The notes under the pieces were generated by a model, which was not told where the DNA came from, ran no database searches, and saw nothing but the letters and a program-made list of their open reading frames with translations. A stretch of DNA of 64,000 nt from Bacillaceae bacterium. GTDB taxonomy: Bacteria > Bacillota > Bacilli > Bacillales > Alkalibacillaceae. The stretch is from positions 558,001 to 622,000 of the forward strand of contig JACDOD010000001.1 in NCBI GenBank assembly GCA_017656265.1, written 5' to 3'. The first letter of the stretch is position 1. The number at the start of each line of letters is the position of its first letter. Positions 1 to 7,513 of the stretch are shown here, piece by piece. The position numbers and the translations under genes were made by a program.

Positions 1-1053
1 TAAATAACGATCGATAAGAGCTTTAAAATTCATACTAGCTTTATAACGGATGCTTTCCATTCTGATTTGATAGCGTTTATCTTCCGGACCATTGAGCAAA
101 AACTCTGTTTGATCAAAAGGGTTCTGAACCGTCCACTTTTCACCCAGACGTTCGTTCAAATAGTCCTGAAACGTGGTTTGTTCCATATTTTCTTCTCCAA
201 GTTCTGGAAGTACTGTAGCAATGTAACTGCTGAACAGCGGATTTGGAGAAAAAAGCATAATATTTTTAGATGTAATTTTTCCCCGATACCGATATAGAAG
301 ATAGGCAACCCTTTGAAGGGCGGCAGACGTTTTGCCGCTGCCGGCAACTCCTTGAACAAATAGCATTTTCGCAGATTCATTTCTGATGATTTGATTTTGC
401 TCTCGCTGAATGGTGGCGACAATGCTTTTCATCTGATTATCTGCGTGTTTACCAAGAACCGCCTGCAGAAGCTGGTCACCAATGGTAATTCCAGTATCAA
501 ACATTCCTTTTAGCTGGCCGTCCCGTATCATGTATTGCCGCTTTAATGTCATTTCCCCTTTAATCGTTCCTTCACCGGGGGTATCGTACTCAGCAGGACC
601 AGGTGAATAATCATAATAAATGCTGGAAATAGGTGCTCGCCAGTCATAGACAAGAAAATCCTCCTGTTTTTGATCCATTAACGAAGCAATACCAATATAA
701 ATAGGCTGTGAACTGTCCTCCCCCTCTTCGACAAAGTCAACCCGGCCAAAATAGGGGGAATAGCGCAGCCGCCTTAATGCATTTAGACGTTCTGAATATT
801 GCCGGTGGCTTCTTTCCCTTTCTGAAAGCAATTCTGCCTGCTGCCTGATGCTATAATGGGTTTCAAGAAGCTCATGCGGCTCTTCTACATTGACCCTTGT
901 CTCTTCAGAAAAGAAATCTTTCCTTAAATCAATAACATCCTCTTTTAATTGACCAGCCTTTTTTGCCAGATGTACAGCCTGCCGGTCAATTTCTTGAATC
1001 ACTTCATTGACACGCTTTTGCTCCTTATTCCAATCCACATGTTTTTCACTCAT
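1..1053 (-). CDS. helD: HelD-type RNA polymerase recycling helicase, N-terminal part (cut by left edge)
   Basis: The first 351 codons of a UvrD/Rep-like superfamily 1 helicase; the gene continues beyond position 1. The N-terminus is a long charged coiled coil (MSEKHVDWNKEQKRV...) typical of HelD, then comes a Walker A loop GVAGSGKTS about 230 residues in. In Firmicutes HelD (YvgS) binds RNA polymerase and uses ATP to free stalled or post-termination complexes. The start ATG at 1053 follows a good ribosome site (GGGAGGAT, 6-7 bases upstream). The helicase C-terminal motifs are outside the window, so intactness cannot be judged. Confidence 0.88.
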   Translation of the reverse strand, partial: MSEKHVDWNKEQKRVNEVIQEIDRQAVHLAKKAGQLKEDVIDLRKDFFSEETRVNVEEPHELLETHYSIRQQAELLSERERSHRQYSERLNALRRLRYSPYFGRVDFVEEGEDSSQPIYIGIASLMDQKQEDFLVYDWRAPISSIYYDYSPGPAEYDTPGEGTIKGEMTLKRQYMIRDGQLKGMFDTGITIGDQLLQAVLGKHADNQMKSIVATIQREQNQIIRNESAKMLFVQGVAGSGKTSAALQRVAYLLYRYRGKITSKNIMLFSPNPLFSSYIATVLPELGEENMEQTTFQDYLNERLGEKWTVQNPFDQTEFLLNGPEDKRYQIRMESIRYKASMNFKALIDRYL

Positions 1054-1085
1054 TTTAAAAATCCTCCCGGGTACCATCATAAATC

Positions 1086-1114
1086 TTGACAACGAATTTC
1101 TTTTGTTATAAAAT
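1086..1114 (+). promoter_or_regulatory. Orphan sigma-A-like promoter
   Basis: TTGACA at 1086-1091, a 17-base spacer, and TAAAAT at 1109-1114 read rightward. No + strand gene follows for about 1 kb, but a perfect stem-loop terminator lies at 1237-1265. The pair could make a transcript of roughly 145 nt. AT-rich intergenic DNA produces such matches by chance, so confidence is limited. Confidence 0.35.
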
Positions 1115-1236
1115 ATAATTGGTTAATTGTGTTTAATTAATTTTGAATAAATAAGAAAACCTTATTTATCGTATCATAAAATCTCCCTGGGCTTCAAGCA
1201 TATTATTTTTATGTTTTATGTTAATCCAAAGGGTAG

Positions 1237-1265
1237 AAAAAGGTGCCAGGATCTGGCACCTTTTT
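1237..1265. terminator. Bidirectional intrinsic terminator after the ylaH pair
   Basis: A perfect 13-bp stem, AAAAAGGTGCCAG and its complement, with a 3-base loop; runs of A and T on either side give a U-tract on both strands. It ends the minus-strand ylaH unit (last stop at 1299). It would also stop any transcript from the + strand promoter-like site at 1086. Confidence 0.8.
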
Positions 1266-1298
1266 GTTTATCCTTATGGTTTCCTCTGGATTCATAAC

Positions 1299-1616
1299 TC
1301 ATTCATGGTCTTCTTCTGATGATTCTGTTTCTTCAAACGTAGGGTACTTTTCTGGCTCCTTCATAATCTGGTTATAAATCGTTTCAATCAGTTCCTTAGG
1401 AAACTGAAAAGTCCTTGCTTTATGATCCATTACCTCGCACGTGACAAAATAACGATCTTCTTTCACTTCTATCTGAATGTCCGTCACTTGATGATCCTCT
1501 GATAAAATCTCCCTGAACAATTTAGCCGTCTCTCTTGCCGAACGGTCTTCTGGGCGTTTGTCAGCAACCAGTTGAATGGTTAACCAGTTATAAACCGCAT
1601 CCTGCAATGACCTCAT
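1299..1616 (-). CDS. Conserved hypothetical protein downstream of ylaH
   Basis: A 105-aa soluble acidic protein (starts MRSLQDAVYNWLTIQLVADK) with a Glu/Ser-rich tail. I do not recognise a named family, although the opening resembles short proteins I recall from other Bacillaceae. Its ATG overlaps the stop of ylaH by four bases (ATGA), so the two are almost certainly co-transcribed and translationally coupled. No signal peptide, membrane segment or metal motif is visible. Confidence 0.75.
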   Translation of the reverse strand: MRSLQDAVYNWLTIQLVADKRPEDRSARETAKLFREILSEDHQVTDIQIEVKEDRYFVTCEVMDHKARTFQFPKELIETIYNQIMKEPEKYPTFEETESSEEDHE

Positions 1617-1999
1617 GATTCATTCTCCACAGCCTTTTGCTGTTTACGTTCCCGATGAAGGCGAAAGCGGTAAATGGCAAGGACTAATGATGTCACTGCC
1701 AGACCTTCGGCAATCGGCAATGTCAGCCCCAGAGGAATAGTCAAAATAACACATCCAATAACCAGAAAAATATAGACTACAAGTGATTTCAAAATCGGCA
1801 GTTTCCGTGCAAATCCAAGTTTATAAGTAATAAAAGCAAGAATTAAAATAATAAAATATAACAGAACAACTGCTCGAATGGCAATAGCTACTTCCTGGCT
1901 GTTGGATAAATTAATTTCTCCGCCAAGATCCCTAAATAAAAACTCTGCAATTGGCCAAAGGTTATCAGGAACTTGAACAATTTGATGATTATCTGTCAT
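1613..1999 (-). CDS. ylaH: YlaH-like membrane protein
   Basis: A 128-aa protein with a short soluble N-terminus, then three hydrophobic segments (roughly residues 35-60, 65-90 and 90-110) and a basic C-terminal tail (RFRLHRERKQQK). It matches my memory of the YlaH family of Bacillus, whose function is unknown. The start at 1999 is chosen because AAGGAGGA lies 6 bases upstream; a longer reading from 2026 has no ribosome site. It is coupled to the downstream 105-aa gene. In B. subtilis ylaH lies beside typA, which is not in this interval. Confidence 0.75.
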   Translation of the reverse strand: MTDNHQIVQVPDNLWPIAEFLFRDLGGEINLSNSQEVAIAIRAVVLLYFIILILAFITYKLGFARKLPILKSLVVYIFLVIGCVILTIPLGLTLPIAEGLAVTSLVLAIYRFRLHRERKQQKAVENES

Positions 2000-2190
2000 G
2001 GATGTTCCTCCTTCAGTCTTGTCCATCTCTCTCCAATCTTACTAAAAGTTTTACGTCATTGCCACTATCATTTGCATATTTTATAAAAGCATCTTCATGA
2101 TAGCCTGTCACCCGCAGCAGTTAAACAAATGCTTGTCTCATCCCGCAGAATTCATGTACACTATACAGGGAATAGATTTGAGGTGAAAAA

Positions 2191-2373
2191 ATGGAAACGT
2201 TTGAAACAAAAATGTTCTTATTGGCCTTATTAGTCGTTACATGTTTTGTACTAGTAGGTATTGCCATTGGCATCGGAAGTGTATGGTTATCCCTCTTATT
2301 TCTATTTGCCGGTTTTTTCTTCATGGGAGTCGGTCTGCGAATTAAACGAAAACAGCGAAAGGATCAATCATAA
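2191..2373 (+). CDS. ylaF: YlaF-like small membrane protein
   Basis: A 60-aa protein with two hydrophobic helices (about residues 8-28 and 30-50) and a basic tail (RIKRKQRKDQS). It resembles YlaF, a Bacillus protein of unknown function next to typA-ylaH. GAGGTG lies 6-7 bases before the ATG. It is divergent from ylaH (191 bp between starts) and convergent with suhB, so it is a single-gene unit. Confidence 0.7.
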   Translation: METFETKMFLLALLVVTCFVLVGIAIGIGSVWLSLLFLFAGFFFMGVGLRIKRKQRKDQS

Positions 2374-2405
2374 CTGCGTATGATTTTTTTGCCGTCAATA
2401 ACAAA

Positions 2406-2441
2406 GGTGTCAGGAAACTGTTTGAACAGAATCCTGACACC
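2406..2441. repeat. REP-like long hairpin between ylaF and suhB
   Basis: A 36-base near-perfect palindrome: GGTGTCAGGA, two unpaired A, CTGTT, a 2-base turn, AACAG, two unpaired A, TCCTGACACC. It sits between convergent genes and may terminate both, but neither side has a strong T-run. The GGTGTCAGG arm resembles repeats common between Bacillaceae genes. Confidence 0.6.
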
Positions 2442-2452
2442 ATTATATTCTA

Positions 2453-3259
2453 TTATTGTTTTGGCTTAATATATTGTGTAATGATTTCCTGGTGAATAGC
2501 AGGGTTACAGGTTATGATCGAATTATGACTGATCATATTAAGGGGAGATCCATCTGCCTGAGTAGTAATGCCCCCCGCTTCATGAACAATGATGACACCC
2601 GCTGCAATGTCCCAGGGAGACAGGCGCATCGTAATATATGCATCAATCAGCCCTTCAGCCACATAGACAAACTCCAGAGCAGCTGAACCATAGGAACGTG
2701 TTCCCCTTACTTTTCGAATTAATTGATGAATTCCGGTTTCATCAAGCCGGCGATTAGGTACGGACCAGAAACTGTTGATGCCCACCATGGCTTCTTCCAG
2801 TTTACGGTTTTGATTCAGACGATCCAGCTGTTTTCCGTTCTTGTATGCTCCTTCATCTTTCAGTCCATAATAAAGTTCATCAGCCATGACATCATAAATT
2901 AGTCCAATCTGGCCAATCCCATCTTGATATATACCTACCGAAATAGCAAAGTTCCTCTGCTGGTGGACAAAATTCATCGTTCCGTCAATTGGGTCTATTA
3001 TCCATACAATCCCATCCAGACTTTCCACTTTGTCTCCAAATCCTTCTTCTCCCAGAACCTGATGATGAGGATAGGTTTTTTTAATTTTGTGGGCAAAAAA
3101 CTTTTCCGTCTGCTGATCTACTTCCGTCACGAGATCTTTACGGTCTCTTTTCGTATCTACTTTAAAAGGCTTTTTAAGGCTTTTTCGAATGTCATCTCCA
3201 GCTTCCATTACCCATTGTTTAGCCTGATGAAACAATTGGTTCTTTTTCTCCTGATCCAT
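2453..3259 (-). CDS. suhB: Inositol monophosphatase family protein (SuhB/YktC-like)
   Basis: A 268-aa cytosolic Mg2+-dependent phosphatase that likely hydrolyses myo-inositol-1-phosphate or related sugar phosphates. Family metal-binding motifs are in order: GEEGFG near residue 70, the DPIDGTMNF motif near 88-96, and WDIAAGVIIVHEAGG near residue 215. The start at 3259 (MDQEKKNQ) is preceded by AAAGGGG at suitable distance; a longer reading from 3307 lacks a ribosome site. The gene is monocistronic. Neighbours yktB and ylaF match the B. subtilis yktC context. Confidence 0.88.
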   Translation of the reverse strand: MDQEKKNQLFHQAKQWVMEAGDDIRKSLKKPFKVDTKRDRKDLVTEVDQQTEKFFAHKIKKTYPHHQVLGEEGFGDKVESLDGIVWIIDPIDGTMNFVHQQRNFAISVGIYQDGIGQIGLIYDVMADELYYGLKDEGAYKNGKQLDRLNQNRKLEEAMVGINSFWSVPNRRLDETGIHQLIRKVRGTRSYGSAALEFVYVAEGLIDAYITMRLSPWDIAAGVIIVHEAGGITTQADGSPLNMISHNSIITCNPAIHQEIITQYIKPKQ

Positions 3260-3448
3260 GTCTACGACCCCTTTGTTCATATCATAATTACGATCTTTAT
3301 GAAACATTTCTTTTATTGTATCCTACCAGAGAAACGAAGATTTTGCATCCAGATGAAAGATGAGTTGAAAAAAATTGGGATTTTCTCTTCCGTTATGATA
3401 AACTTACCATGAAAATGCTGTTATATAAGGAAAGGAGCGATTTTACCG

Positions 3449-4117
3449 GTGACTTTTACTGGATTCCATAAGCAAGATTTTGAAACGTTTTCTATTGAAG
3501 GATTGGACGAGCGTATGGCTGCCATTCGGGAGAGAATACAGCCGAAATTCAGGGCGATCGGAGAAACTTTAACAGATGATGTTGCATCCATTGTCGGAAA
3601 CGAAATGTATTTACATATAGCCAAGCATGCAAGAAGAACGAAGAACCCGCCAAAGGACACATGGATGGCCTTCAGCCACAATAAACGGGGATATAAAAAG
3701 CATCCGCATTTTCAAATCGGATTATTCGATGATCACGTATTTATCTGGCTTGCTTATATTTATGAAATGCCTGATAAAAAAGAAATTGGCGAGAGGTTTT
3801 TACAAAATATTGAGGAACTGAACCGGATTATTCCGAATGATTATGTCATCTCCCTTGACCACACCAAAAAAGATGCGGAATCTATGAAAACCATAGACCT
3901 TGAGAAAGCACTGATTCGGTTCCGTGATGTAAAAAAAGGTGAATTTCTAATGGGCCGCCACATTCAGGCAGATGACCCGCTTCTTCAGGATGGAGAAAAA
4001 TTTGTCGAAACCGCAAGACAGACTTTTGAAACGTTAACCCCCATTTACGCCTGTCCTTTCAGGAATAATCACAGGATAAAACGTCGGCTGAAAAAAGGCT
4101 GGGACAAAACTTCATAA
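3449..4117 (+). CDS. yktB: YktB family protein (DUF1054)
   Basis: A 222-aa soluble protein starting at a GTG with AAAGGAGCG about 10 bases upstream. It matches the YktB/DUF1054 family of low-GC Gram-positives (GFHKQDFETFSIEGLDERM near the start), whose role is unknown. The last codons, KGWDKTS and stop, are written by the left arm of the dispersed repeat at 4096-4239, so the natural C-terminus has probably been replaced or extended by repeat DNA. Confidence 0.85.
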   Translation: MTFTGFHKQDFETFSIEGLDERMAAIRERIQPKFRAIGETLTDDVASIVGNEMYLHIAKHARRTKNPPKDTWMAFSHNKRGYKKHPHFQIGLFDDHVFIWLAYIYEMPDKKEIGERFLQNIEELNRIIPNDYVISLDHTKKDAESMKTIDLEKALIRFRDVKKGEFLMGRHIQADDPLLQDGEKFVETARQTFETLTPIYACPFRNNHRIKRRLKKGWDKTS

Positions 4118-4239
4118 GAAAATAAATTATCCGAACTATATTCAATTATCACATGAATAAGTTCGGATATTTTTGACTCGTCAATTTTTAGCAAAATTGT
4201 TCGCTTTTTCTTTCGTTCATCCCTATTTTGTCCCAGCCT
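4096..4239 (+). repeat. Dispersed terminator-carrying element, copy 1 (most complete)
   Basis: Outer arms AGGCTGGGACAAAA (4096-4109) and TTTTGTCCCAGCCT (4226-4239) form an exact 14-bp inverted repeat. Inside, 4129-4175 holds an intrinsic terminator: ATCCGAACT, ATTCA, a loop, TGAAT, AGTTCGGAT, then ATTTTT. Related copies lie near 12232, 22384 and 31575. The left arm overlaps the yktB stop codon. No protein is encoded, so it resembles a small non-autonomous element. Confidence 0.8.
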
Positions 4240-4250
4240 CTCTCATATCT

Positions 4251-4523
4251 TCACGGCATTCTGATCTTATCACCATGTTCACAGTCCTTTGCTTTCTTCA
4301 CCGTGTGATAGCAAGAATAGCCAGACCCCTTTTCAAAATCTTTGCACAGCTTTTTCTCTTCACTTTTGGAAGGGACTATTTGCTTAAAACGGGTATAGGA
4401 AAGTAATAAATCATCACGGTTTACCCCTTTTTCATAAGCATGTTCCACCATTTGTAAGAAATTAATGACATCGATGACTTCCTCTTTTGACCAGGTTTCA
4501 TCGATTGGATAATGGTATTCCAT
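4251..4523 (-). CDS. yktA: UPF0223 family protein YktA
   Basis: A 90-aa soluble protein (MEYHYPIDETWSKEEVID...) matching the small YktA/UPF0223 family of unknown function; the family is usually about 86-90 residues. The start at 4523 has GGAAAGGAG about 8 bases upstream; a longer reading from 4562 would overlap the previous gene without a ribosome site. It follows the nitronate monooxygenase gene by 17 bases and is probably co-transcribed. Its 3' end abuts the repeat at 4096-4239. Confidence 0.85.
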   Translation of the reverse strand: MEYHYPIDETWSKEEVIDVINFLQMVEHAYEKGVNRDDLLLSYTRFKQIVPSKSEEKKLCKDFEKGSGYSCYHTVKKAKDCEHGDKIRMP

Positions 4524-4540
4524 ATATGGTTCTCCTTTCC

Positions 4541-5509
4541 TCATTCCTCCGGGATGCCCCATTTTCTGCGGATATCCACTGCTTCTGAAATGATTCGGCT
4601 AAACAATTCTTCCACGGAAGGCACATCTTTGATCCGAGCGGCAACCTGGCCGGCCCAGGCAAAACCTTCATCCGTTTTGCCGTCATAAATATAGCGTTTG
4701 TTCGCTTCCCCGCTAATATACGGTTTTAACACATCATATCCGGGCTCATCCTGTTCCAGTTCTAAAATTTTATCTGTCCAGCTGTTTTTCAAAGCCCTGG
4801 CCGGTGCCCCAAGTGTGCGCTTAATGACGACCGTTGATTTTTCATCCGCTTCCATTAGAGCTTTTTTATACAATTCATGGGCATGGACACACTCTTTTGT
4901 TGCAATGAATCGGGTTCCCATTTCAATCCCTTCCGCACCAAGGGCTAAAGCGGCCATGAATCCCCGGCCATCACCTATTCCTCCTGATGCAATAACCGGG
5001 ATGGAAACCGAATCGACTACCTGAGGAGTGAGTACAAAGGTGCCCACATCATCACGGCCGAGATGCCCTCCCCCTTCCTGACCTACTACCATAACCGCAT
5101 CGGCACCAAGTTCTTCCGCTTTTTCCGCCTGACGCCTGGCTGCAACCAGAACTAATTTTTTGATATTGGTATCTTTCACCATATCAAGAACAGGCTTAGG
5201 ATTGCCTCCTGTAACTGAAATAGCCGGAACATTTTTTTCAATGGCCACTTCCACCATATGTTCAAATGGTCTTCCGTGCTGTCCAATGGCGAAATTTACA
5301 CCAAAGGGTTTATCTGTTAATTCCCGAACCTTATCAATTTCTTTCCTTAAGGAATCCGCATCCGGAAGACTCATAGCCGTAATCTGACCCAGCCCCCCAG
5401 CATTGGATACGGATGCCGCCAGTTCAGCATACGCTAAATGCGCCAGCCCCCCCTGAATAATTGGATATGTAATATTCAACAGATCAGTAACACGCGTTTG
5501 AAAACTCAT
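4541..5509 (-). CDS. Nitronate monooxygenase / FabK-like flavoprotein
   Basis: A 322-aa TIM-barrel flavoprotein of the 2-nitropropane dioxygenase family. The N-terminal YPIIQGGLAHLA, the central GQEGGGHLGRDD and the glycine-rich FMN phosphate-binding VIASGGIGDGRG region are all present. Members oxidise alkyl nitronates, or act as enoyl-ACP reductase (FabK); sequence alone does not separate these well, and no fatty-acid synthesis genes are near. The start at 5509 (MSFQTRV) has AAGGAGGGG 6-7 bases upstream. It probably leads a two-gene unit with yktA. Confidence 0.83.
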   Translation of the reverse strand: MSFQTRVTDLLNITYPIIQGGLAHLAYAELAASVSNAGGLGQITAMSLPDADSLRKEIDKVRELTDKPFGVNFAIGQHGRPFEHMVEVAIEKNVPAISVTGGNPKPVLDMVKDTNIKKLVLVAARRQAEKAEELGADAVMVVGQEGGGHLGRDDVGTFVLTPQVVDSVSIPVIASGGIGDGRGFMAALALGAEGIEMGTRFIATKECVHAHELYKKALMEADEKSTVVIKRTLGAPARALKNSWTDKILELEQDEPGYDVLKPYISGEANKRYIYDGKTDEGFAWAGQVAARIKDVPSVEELFSRIISEAVDIRRKWGIPEE

Positions 5510-5640
5510 CCTTTCCCCTCCTTCAAACCTTTTCTTTTTTAATGGTATCATGAAATTCTTTTTTTGTGAGAAAAACTAGTCATAAGATATCGATTCTGCT
5601 ATAATTCATTTGTTTTGATGACAAAAACGAGGTGATGACC

Positions 5641-7113
5641 ATGTCCCAGCAAGAAACACCGCTTTTTACTGGGCTGTTAAAACATATTGAGAAACAACCA
5701 ATCCAGTTTCATATACCCGGTCACAAACAGGGAAAAGGAATGGATGCTGAATTTCGGGAATTTATCGGTCATAATGCATTAGCGATCGATTTGATTAACA
5801 TTGAACCCCTGGATGATTTGCATCACCCTCACGGCATGATCCAGAGGGCGCAGGAGCTGGCGGCGGAAGCCTTTGGTGCGGATCATACCCTGTTTTCCGT
5901 GCAGGGTACAAGCGGCGCCATCATGACTATGGTCATGGCTGTCTGTCAGCCAGGGGACAAAATTATTGTGCCGAGAAATGTTCATAAGTCAGTTACATCT
6001 GCTATTATATTTTCCGGTGCAACTCCTGTGTTTGTTCATCCAGAGCTTGACCCTGTACTTGGTATTTCCCACGGTGTATCTCCAGCAGCAGTGGAAAAGG
6101 CACTGGAAGCCAACCCGGATGCAAAGGCTGTTCTTGTGATTAACCCAACCTATTTCGGAATTGCTGCTGATTTAAAGAAAATTGTAGAAATTACCCATCG
6201 ATATGAAATACCTGTTCTTGTGGATGAAGCTCATGGTGTGCACATTCATTTTCATGACCGCATGCCGTTATCAGCTATGCAGGCCGGAGCAGACATGGCA
6301 GCAACCAGCGTACACAAACTTGGCGGCTCACTGACCCAGAGTTCCGTATTAAATATTCGGGAAGGATTGATTTCTCCGGAACGGGTACAATCACTGTTTT
6401 CTATGTTAACAACAACATCTACATCATACTTGCTTCTTGCATCACTGGATGCAGCAAGACGCCATCTTGCTATAAATGGGCATGAAATCATATCCAGAAC
6501 ACTGGAACTGGCTGATCTGGCGAGGAGGAAAATCAATGAAATTCCATATCTATATTGCCCTGGATCCGAAATTTTAGACAGTAAAGCTGCTTATGATTTT
6601 GATCCAACAAAATTGATTATTTCTGTTAAGGATCTGGGAATCAGCGGTTATGATGCGGAAGTCTGGCTTAGAAAGAATTATCAAATTGAAGTGGAACTTT
6701 CCGACTTATACAATATTTTATGCCTTGTCACAAGCGGAGACACTGAAAAGGAAGTCGGCATTTTGACGGAAGCTATGACCAAATTGTCAGAAGAACATAA
6801 ACATCAGGCAAGATCACTGGCAAGGGTGGAAGTTCAGGTCCCGGAAATTCCGCTGCTGGCCCTTTCTCCAAGGGATGCCTTTTATTCTGAAACAGAAGTC
6901 GTTCCCCTTGAGGAAGCAAACGGCCGGATCAGTGCAGAATTTGTGATGGTCTACCCGCCTGGGATTCCAATATTTATGCCTGGGGAAATTATAACGGAAG
7001 ATAACATTGATTATATTCACCGGAATATGAAAGCCGGATTGCCTGTACAGGGACCGGAGGATGAGTCCTTGAAACTGATTCGGGTCATAAAAGAACACCG
7101 TGCGTTTAAGTAA
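5641..7113 (+). CDS. speA: Arginine decarboxylase SpeA (Orn/Lys/Arg decarboxylase family)
   Basis: A 490-aa PLP enzyme that would convert arginine to agmatine, the first step of polyamine synthesis in Bacillus. The N-terminus HIPGHKQGKG is typical of the family. DEAHG precedes the PLP-binding SVHKLGGSLTQ, in which Lys226 should form the Schiff base. The C-terminal Orn/Lys/Arg decarboxylase domain is intact, and length equals my memory of B. subtilis SpeA. ATG 5641 is preferred (ACGAGGTG upstream) over in-frame GTG/ATG 3-9 bases earlier. The SR1-type RNA gene follows convergently, as in B. subtilis. Confidence 0.92.
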   Translation: MSQQETPLFTGLLKHIEKQPIQFHIPGHKQGKGMDAEFREFIGHNALAIDLINIEPLDDLHHPHGMIQRAQELAAEAFGADHTLFSVQGTSGAIMTMVMAVCQPGDKIIVPRNVHKSVTSAIIFSGATPVFVHPELDPVLGISHGVSPAAVEKALEANPDAKAVLVINPTYFGIAADLKKIVEITHRYEIPVLVDEAHGVHIHFHDRMPLSAMQAGADMAATSVHKLGGSLTQSSVLNIREGLISPERVQSLFSMLTTTSTSYLLLASLDAARRHLAINGHEIISRTLELADLARRKINEIPYLYCPGSEILDSKAAYDFDPTKLIISVKDLGISGYDAEVWLRKNYQIEVELSDLYNILCLVTSGDTEKEVGILTEAMTKLSEEHKHQARSLARVEVQVPEIPLLALSPRDAFYSETEVVPLEEANGRISAEFVMVYPPGIPIFMPGEIITEDNIDYIHRNMKAGLPVQGPEDESLKLIRVIKEHRAFK

Positions 7114-7156
7114 AGAAAAACATGAATGGGCCAGGATCCGAAGTTGGACCAAAACA

Positions 7157-7193
7157 AAACGCAGATACGGGTTTTCCCGATCTGCGTTTTTTT
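7157..7193. terminator. Shared bidirectional terminator of speA and the SR1-type RNA
   Basis: The stem AACGCAGATACGGG pairs with CCCGATCTGCGTT (one mismatch) around a TTTT loop, with a T7 run to the right and an A-rich run to the left. It would end speA on the + strand and the SR1-like transcript on the - strand. Confidence 0.85.
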
Positions 7194-7215
7194 CATGCCC
7201 TTTTATGGGCGGCCT

Positions 7216-7341
7216 TTATGATTTCCTTTTATTTTCCTTATCCTTATTACACGTGCAGCCTTTACCGTATAATACGGTCACTTTATGGGCATCAAAATGG
7301 TCAATGACTCGCTGGCAGTCCTGACAAACGATCGTACCCAT
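7216..7341 (-). CDS. sr1P: GapA-binding peptide SR1P
   Basis: A 41-aa peptide beginning MGTIVCQDCQRVIDHF, with CxxC near the start (Cys6, Cys9) and a second Cys pair, GCTC, near residues 29-31, followed by a lysine-rich tail. It matches the SR1P family, which binds the glycolytic GAPDH GapA and promotes its interaction with RNase J1 in B. subtilis; rnjA itself lies at 33217 here. AAAGGAGATGA precedes the ATG. The tail is longer and more basic than I recall for B. subtilis SR1P (39 aa). Confidence 0.87.
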   Translation of the reverse strand: MGTIVCQDCQRVIDHFDAHKVTVLYGKGCTCNKDKENKRKS

Positions 7342-7365
7342 GATTCTGTCATCTCCTTTTCATGA

Positions 7366-7379
7366 TAAAAACGCTTTCA
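7366..7379 (-). promoter_or_regulatory. cre-like site downstream of the SR1 promoter
   Basis: On the minus strand the sequence TGAAAGCGTTTTTA differs at one position from the CcpA consensus TGWAANCGNTNWCA. It lies about 8-21 bases after the predicted SR1 start, where CcpA would block elongation. SR1 of B. subtilis is reported to be under CcpN and, more weakly, CcpA control. CcpN sites were not assessed. Confidence 0.5.
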
Positions 7380-7393
7380 TTTAAGTTATTTAT

Positions 7394-7422
7394 ATTATAT
7401 TATGTCATAATTGTGGTTTCAA
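7394..7422 (-). promoter_or_regulatory. Sigma-A promoter of the SR1-type RNA
   Basis: On the minus strand TTGAAA (7422-7417), a 17-base spacer and a perfect TATAAT (7399-7394). It directs transcription to the SR1P frame with a 5' leader of about 46 nt. Confidence 0.8.
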
Positions 7423-7470
7423 GGGATAAATAGTGTGACATATTTATGATTTTTGTTAAAAAAATGACGT

Positions 7471-7506
7471 AAAAAAGCACGTGAGGAAACATTCCTGACG
7501 TGCTTT
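7471..7506 (-). terminator. Terminator of the YyaL-like gene
   Basis: On the minus strand AAAGCACGTCAGGAA pairs with TTCCTCACGTGCTTT, followed by a T-run, directly after the stop codon at 7514. Confidence 0.8.
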
Positions 7507-7513
7507 GTTCATT

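Larger units (their letters stand above)
7157..7387 (-). ncRNA. sr1: SR1-type dual-function small RNA
   Basis: A minus-strand transcription unit of about 230 nt is defined by a consensus promoter (7394-7422), a predicted start near 7387, the SR1P reading frame and the terminator at 7193-7157. In B. subtilis SR1 is about 205 nt, lies between pdhD and speA, base-pairs with ahrC mRNA and encodes the GapA-binding peptide SR1P. Position, orientation relative to speA, size and encoded peptide all agree here. Base-pairing with an ahrC message could not be tested because ahrC is not in the window. Confidence 0.8.

Noticed and set aside
2924-3412. 162-codon + strand open frame opposite suhB
   Set aside because: It is antisense to a well-supported phosphatase gene, has no ribosome site, and its composition looks like a shadow frame.
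3391-3421. Promoter before yktB (TTGAAA ... TATGAT)
   Set aside because: The spacer is about 23 bases, too long for a sigma-A promoter.
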